Shown: in pieces, positions 5,115-8,188 of the stretch
How positions within the stretch are numbered: the first letter of the stretch is position 1
How the letters are laid out: each line of letters opens with the position of its first letter
NCBI GenBank assembly: GCA_019237435.1
Contig: JAFAHB010000113.1
Location: 1 to 8,188, forward strand
DNA from: Vulcanimicrobiota bacterium
Lineage (GTDB): Bacteria; Vulcanimicrobiota; Vulcanimicrobiia; Vulcanimicrobiales; Vulcanimicrobiaceae
Reading direction: 5' to 3'
Length of the DNA: 8,188 nt
Translations under genes and position numbers: made by a program
The notes under the pieces: model-generated
The model's input: the letters and a program-made list of their open reading frames with translations, nothing else
What the model was told of the DNA's origin: nothing
The model's database searches: none

Positions 5115-6035
5115 ATGAAACGCTTTCTTAGCCTTGTCGGCTTACTGACTGCGACGTTAGTCGTATTGGGCGCTCCGGCCTTAGCTCAACAGCCGGAGAC
5201 GTCTCAGGCAACGCCAATGCCCTCACCTGCGCCAGCGTCGACTCCGACCCTGATGGATCGGCAGTACGACGGCCAGCTTCACGTAACGCTGGCACCCTAC
5301 TTATGGCTCACCAACGTCGGGGGCGCCTTTCAATACTCGATCCCAACGTTGCCTCACCGGCCAAAGAACATCATCGAGAGCAGTATCAACATTGGGCCCA
5401 ACGACTATCTTCCGAAACTGAACTCCGCGGCAATGTTTTTCACCGATGCGCGCAAGGGCGATGTTGACGTCTTCGCCGACGTGATTTACGTGAACGCCTC
5501 GGCGAGTTCGACCGTGAGCACAACGTTCGCAGGCCCTCGCGGAAGACTCCAAATTCCCATCACCCTCGATACCAACGCCCATCTGTCGACCGCGATTTGG
5601 GAAGTTGCGGCGGGTTACTCGATCGCGCACGGTCATAACGCCGATCTCAGCTTATTTAGCGGCCTGCGAGAGTTTCCGACGAACGTGACCTTCGATTACA
5701 ACGCGACGATCGTAGGCAGACGCGGGGTGATCGCGCCCTCCGGCTCGATCGCGCACTCGGACTATCTGAGCGACCTGATCGTCGGCCTTCGCGGGAGAGC
5801 CTTCTTCGGCGACAACCACTTCTTCTTGCCGTACTACGCCGACTATGGTAGCAGCATCAACTCCATCCCAAATCAGAGTTGGCAGGCTTACGGCGGATTC
5901 GGATATGCGTTCAACCATGGTCAGACGCTCGTGGCCGTATACCGGGCTCTCAATTTCAACGGCTTCACACCCGTGGATCACGTGCAGCGCTTGACGCTGG
6001 CGGGCCCGCTTTTCGGTTATACGTTCCAGCTATAA
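5115..6035 (+). CDS. Predicted outer-membrane beta-barrel protein
   Basis: A 306-residue exported protein. Residues 1-24 (MKRFLSLVGLLTATLVVLGAPALA) are a clear Sec signal peptide with an A-L-A cleavage site before QQ. A Pro/Ser/Thr-rich linker follows to about residue 45. The rest alternates polar and hydrophobic residues in strand-sized stretches separated by turns: LHVTLAPYLWLTNVGGAFQY, then DVFADVIYVNASAS, IWEVAAGYSI, LIVGLRGRAFFG, WQAYGGFGYAF, LVAVYRALNF and a last strand, GPLFGYTFQL. The opening 'APYLW...G' strand followed later by an 'ARKGDVDVFADVIY' segment resembles a common family of proteobacterial-type outer-membrane proteins of unknown substrate. The C-terminal residue is Leu rather than the classical Phe, though F-Q-L fits a barrel end. 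The gene stands alone after the chromate pair, with its own promoter-like boxes and a weak AAGGCGG upstream of the ATG. The outer-membrane location is inferred; function is unknown. Confidence 0.78.
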   Translation: MKRFLSLVGLLTATLVVLGAPALAQQPETSQATPMPSPAPASTPTLMDRQYDGQLHVTLAPYLWLTNVGGAFQYSIPTLPHRPKNIIESSINIGPNDYLPKLNSAAMFFTDARKGDVDVFADVIYVNASASSTVSTTFAGPRGRLQIPITLDTNAHLSTAIWEVAAGYSIAHGHNADLSLFSGLREFPTNVTFDYNATIVGRRGVIAPSGSIAHSDYLSDLIVGLRGRAFFGDNHFFLPYYADYGSSINSIPNQSWQAYGGFGYAFNHGQTLVAVYRALNFNGFTPVDHVQRLTLAGPLFGYTFQL

Positions 6036-6165
6036 GCGCGCTTGGGCGTGCTGGTGGAGGGCGTAGTAGCTAGCTTGCTGAAAGCCCGAGTAAGCGGATT
6101 CTTTCTAGGCCGCCCTATATTACCGTATCGGATTTGCCGAAGAATTTAGTACCGGTTCGTACGTC
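6036..6165. other. Intergenic region before the AraC-type regulator
   Basis: Apart from the possible hairpin at 6073-6095, the 130 bp hold TATATT at 6116-6121, a fair -10 match but with no -35 at the right distance. No Shine-Dalgarno precedes the ATG at 6166. No clear operator repeat for the regulator was found. Confidence 0.3.
6073..6104 (+). terminator. Possible terminator after the outer-membrane protein gene
   Basis: GCTTGCT (6073-6079) pairs with AGTAAGC (6089-6095), seven pairs including one G-T, around a nine-base loop. A T-rich stretch, ATTCTTTCT, starts three bases later. The stem is short and the T-run broken, so this is tentative. A 10-bp palindrome, AAGCGCGCTT, also covers the gene's stop codon (6034-6043). 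Confidence 0.3.
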
Positions 6166-7065
6166 ATGGAAGCCGTCTATGCGGCCAATACCCTAACCTG
6201 GACTCAGCTCGAGCCCGGGGATTTCGCGATGCGGGCTCGGATTCTCAACGCGCCGCCGCTTGAGCTTTCATGGAGACAGTTTAATCTGGGCTTTCAAGTC
6301 GAAGCCGCGCTCAATCCGCAAGCGACGATGATCGGCGTGGTCGCCGATCCGCGCACGCGCGCCCGCTGGTTTGGTTCTCCGGTCGACTCCGCGACGATTG
6401 CGGCAACCAGCTCGTCGGTGGACGTTCGCGCCGAAGGGGCAGGAGCGTTCTTCCAAGTTGGAATAGATACGGCGGCGCTCGTTCGGGCATTTCCAGACAC
6501 CCCCGACGCGTTCGCACTTACCGAGAACATTCACGGGGTAGCGCTCGCGCGCGACCGTCACAACGCCGCTAAGTTGCGCGCGCAAATCCATCTGCTATTT
6601 TCAAGCGCTATCACGATGCGCTCCTCGCTGCGCCGCGGGAGTTTGGTCAAAGCACTGCCCGGGACGCTCGTACCGTTGCTCGCGTCAGTGCTGGAGAGTC
6701 ATCCGCACCGTTCGGTCGAGGCACCCAGATCGCACACCCGGCGGCTATCGGCGGTCCGCGCCTGCGAAACCTACATGCGCGCTCACGTCGACAGCACGAT
6801 CACGCTGCTGGACTTGAGCGCGATTTCGGGGATGCGATCGCGCTCGCTCATCAATGCGTTTCAGGCCGTAACCGGCTTGACGCCGATTGATTATCTCAAG
6901 CGCATTCGTCTCAATGGCGTTCGCCGGGCCCTTCGGCGTTCAAGGAAAGCTCACACCCGAATCATTGACGTCGCGACCGCATGGGGCTTCTGGCACATGG
7001 GGCATTTCGCCGCCGATTACCGCGCCATGTTCGGAGAATCGCCGTCGAGCACGCTTTTGAGCTGA
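6166..7065 (+). CDS. AraC-family transcriptional regulator
   Basis: A 299-residue cytoplasmic DNA-binding protein. The C-terminal hundred residues (about 196-297) form the AraC double helix-turn-helix domain (HTH_18). The first HTH is at about 213-235, TITLLDLSAISGMRSRSLIN then AFQAVTG, followed by TPIDYLKRIRLNGVRRAL. The second covers RIIDVATAWGFWHMGHFAADYRAMFGESPS (265-294), which carries the family hallmark G-F-x5-F-x3-Y/F-x3-F-G-x-S-P. The N-terminal part (about 1-190) is not a recognisable cupin by eye; it resembles the sensor halves of AraC regulators whose N-terminal domain is poorly conserved. The ATG at 6166 has no Shine-Dalgarno; the in-frame ATG at 6229, preceded by CCGGGG, is an alternative that would remove 21 residues. 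It converges with the arylsulfatase gene (9 bp between stops) and follows the outer-membrane protein gene; its targets are unknown, with the neighbours as the natural candidates. Confidence 0.9.
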   Translation: MEAVYAANTLTWTQLEPGDFAMRARILNAPPLELSWRQFNLGFQVEAALNPQATMIGVVADPRTRARWFGSPVDSATIAATSSSVDVRAEGAGAFFQVGIDTAALVRAFPDTPDAFALTENIHGVALARDRHNAAKLRAQIHLLFSSAITMRSSLRRGSLVKALPGTLVPLLASVLESHPHRSVEAPRSHTRRLSAVRACETYMRAHVDSTITLLDLSAISGMRSRSLINAFQAVTGLTPIDYLKRIRLNGVRRALRRSRKAHTRIIDVATAWGFWHMGHFAADYRAMFGESPSSTLLS

Positions 7066-7074
7066 GCCACCGCG

Positions 7075-8188
7075 TCAGCCGTGGACTCCCGCCACTACTT
7101 TCATTTGCTCGCGCTCTTTTTGATTTTCGGTTTTTTCCGTTTCGCTCTTAGGCGCGTGCGGTTCAAGATCGAACGTCACGGTCTTGATCGCACCGGTGAA
7201 CGGAAACGGCGATTTGTACGTCCAGGATACCGGCTTCTCGTTATCGCAGCCGATGTCCATGCACGCATACGCGGAGAAGATGAGCGGCACCGTGTGTTCG
7301 AGGCGCCCTTCGGCAACGGTCTTACCGTTTACGATGAGCTTCGTCTGCCCGCCGGTTCCGGGCTTCGGTTCGTCAGCGATGAACTCGAATCGCGCGATCA
7401 CATGCCCCGTCGGCAACGGTTCCTGCGAGCTGAGCGTGTAGCTTCTGAACACCGGAGCGAGATGTCCGGTCTTTTCGATCAACTTCTGCAAAATGGGGCG
7501 CGGCGGTCCTTTTGGCGTCGGCGGAATGCCCAAGAAGGCGTACGTATGATGCAGCTTGCCGTGTTGCACGTAGAGCGAAAAACCGCCGAGAAAGTCGCAG
7601 TTTGCAACGATGGCCCCTTCCGCACCTTTGTCCGGAATTTCGAGGTCGGCCTCAATTGCATAGGAGGTGCCAAATAGGTGCGGCACCAGGCCTTGCGGCA
7701 CATTTTGGACGCCGGGATAAAAGACAAACTTCGTCTTGCCGGCGGCGGCGCTTGGAAGAAATCCCCAAAAGACTGCAAGTCCCCCCAAGAGTGGGGTAAC
7801 GTTATACTTCTCGGCCTCCTGCCAGAACAGATCTTCGAGCTCCTTGAGTTTTTCAGGATACTGCGCAGCCAGATTATTAGCTTGCGAGAAATCCTCGTTG
7901 AGGTTGTAAAGCTCCCACGTATCCTTCTCGGGATCGTAAACGCCGGGCGCAAACTTCGCTAGGGACGCCGGGTCCAATCCCCACGGTGCTCGGTCCAAGC
8001 GACAGCTGGCCATCCAGCCGTCTTTGTACATGGCGCGATTGCCGAAAATCTCGAAGTACTGCTGCGTGTGGCGTTCCGGTGCGTTTGCGTCCTCGAAGGT
8101 GTATGCAAAGCTGGTGCCATGCATCGGCATCTGCTCGATGCCGTTGACGACCCTTGGAGCCGGAATCCCGGCGCACTCGAGAATGGTC
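7075..8188 (-). CDS. Arylsulfatase, C-terminal part (N-terminal catalytic region outside window)
   Basis: The minus-strand frame is open from the right edge to a TGA at 7077-7075, giving about 370 residues; an internal Met at 8130 is not the start, since in-frame coding continues upstream (TILECAGIPAPRVVNGIEQ). This is the second half of a PF00884 arylsulfatase: ILECAGIP...VNGIEQMPMHGTSFAYTF, then RHTQQYFEIFGNRAMYKDGW, DRAPWGLDP, and the closing segment PEKDTWELYNLNEDFSQANN with YPEKLKELEDLFWQEAEKY, followed by the beta-rich C-terminal domain common to long bacterial arylsulfatases (PLLGG, YAIEADLEIP, GAIVANCDFLGGFSLYV, HVIARFEFIADEPKPGTGG, LIVNGKTVAEGRL, FTGAIKTVTFDLEP). A short Lys/Glu-rich tail ends the protein. 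These enzymes hydrolyse sulfate esters and need a formylglycine made from a CxPxR (or Ser) motif, which lies beyond the window, as do most metal ligands. It converges on the AraC-type regulator. Confidence 0.92.
   Translation of the reverse strand, partial: TILECAGIPAPRVVNGIEQMPMHGTSFAYTFEDANAPERHTQQYFEIFGNRAMYKDGWMASCRLDRAPWGLDPASLAKFAPGVYDPEKDTWELYNLNEDFSQANNLAAQYPEKLKELEDLFWQEAEKYNVTPLLGGLAVFWGFLPSAAAGKTKFVFYPGVQNVPQGLVPHLFGTSYAIEADLEIPDKGAEGAIVANCDFLGGFSLYVQHGKLHHTYAFLGIPPTPKGPPRPILQKLIEKTGHLAPVFRSYTLSSQEPLPTGHVIARFEFIADEPKPGTGGQTKLIVNGKTVAEGRLEHTVPLIFSAYACMDIGCDNEKPVSWTYKSPFPFTGAIKTVTFDLEPHAPKSETEKTENQKEREQMKVVAGVHG

Noticed and set aside
7081..7677. 198-residue plus-strand open frame
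   Set aside because: It lies opposite the clearly recognisable arylsulfatase, and its composition is a codon-shadow pattern.

Overview
The window is a gene-dense, GC-rich bacterial chromosome segment. I found no phage genes, transposase, CRISPR array, rRNA or complete tRNA. One gene encodes a Sec-exported protein with outer-membrane beta-barrel character, so the host is probably a diderm. The mix of an arylsulfatase of a soil-bacterium type, small secreted orphans and paired short chromate transporters would suit an uncultured environmental lineage. Eremiobacterota (WPS-2) is a guess from general familiarity, not something the sequence proves.

Layout, left to right. (1) Bases 1-177 are the 3' end of a plus-strand gene whose C-terminus looks like an arylsulfatase; a strong hairpin at 197-227 follows. 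(2) A small plus-strand membrane protein (255-722) has the architecture of a K+-channel-like protein but a broken selectivity filter. (3) A minus-strand, translationally coupled pair (2317 to 738) encodes a BASS/SBF-family transporter followed by a TRIC/UPF0126-family cation channel. (4) A divergent plus-strand gene (2429-3052) encodes a conserved membrane protein of unknown function. (5) A minus-strand secreted protein (3768 to 3208) ends at a TAG, but the same frame continues for 43 more codon-like residues to a second TAG at 3076-3078, which suggests a recent nonsense mutation. (6) A plus-strand overlapping pair of half-size chromate (CHR) transporters (3898-5027) is followed by a 22-bp tandem repeat and a predicted outer-membrane protein (5115-6035). 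(7) A plus-strand AraC-family regulator (6166-7065) converges, with 9 bp between stop codons, on a minus-strand arylsulfatase (7075 to beyond 8188) whose N-terminal catalytic part lies outside the window.

How they may work together: most of the genes are envelope or transport functions. A clear arylsulfatase on the right and a probable one on the left bracket transporters for organic anions (BASS) and for chromate/sulfate-like oxyanions (CHR). A sulfate-ester scavenging neighbourhood is therefore possible, but orientations are mixed and this is inference only. The most concrete new signals are the in-frame nonsense codon, the degenerate channel filter, and a shared composite promoter-like motif. 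That motif (GGATAGC, 19 bp, TAYACTAA, with 9 bp from the TAYACT hexamer to ATG) lies at identical spacing upstream of both the chromate pair and the outer-membrane protein gene.
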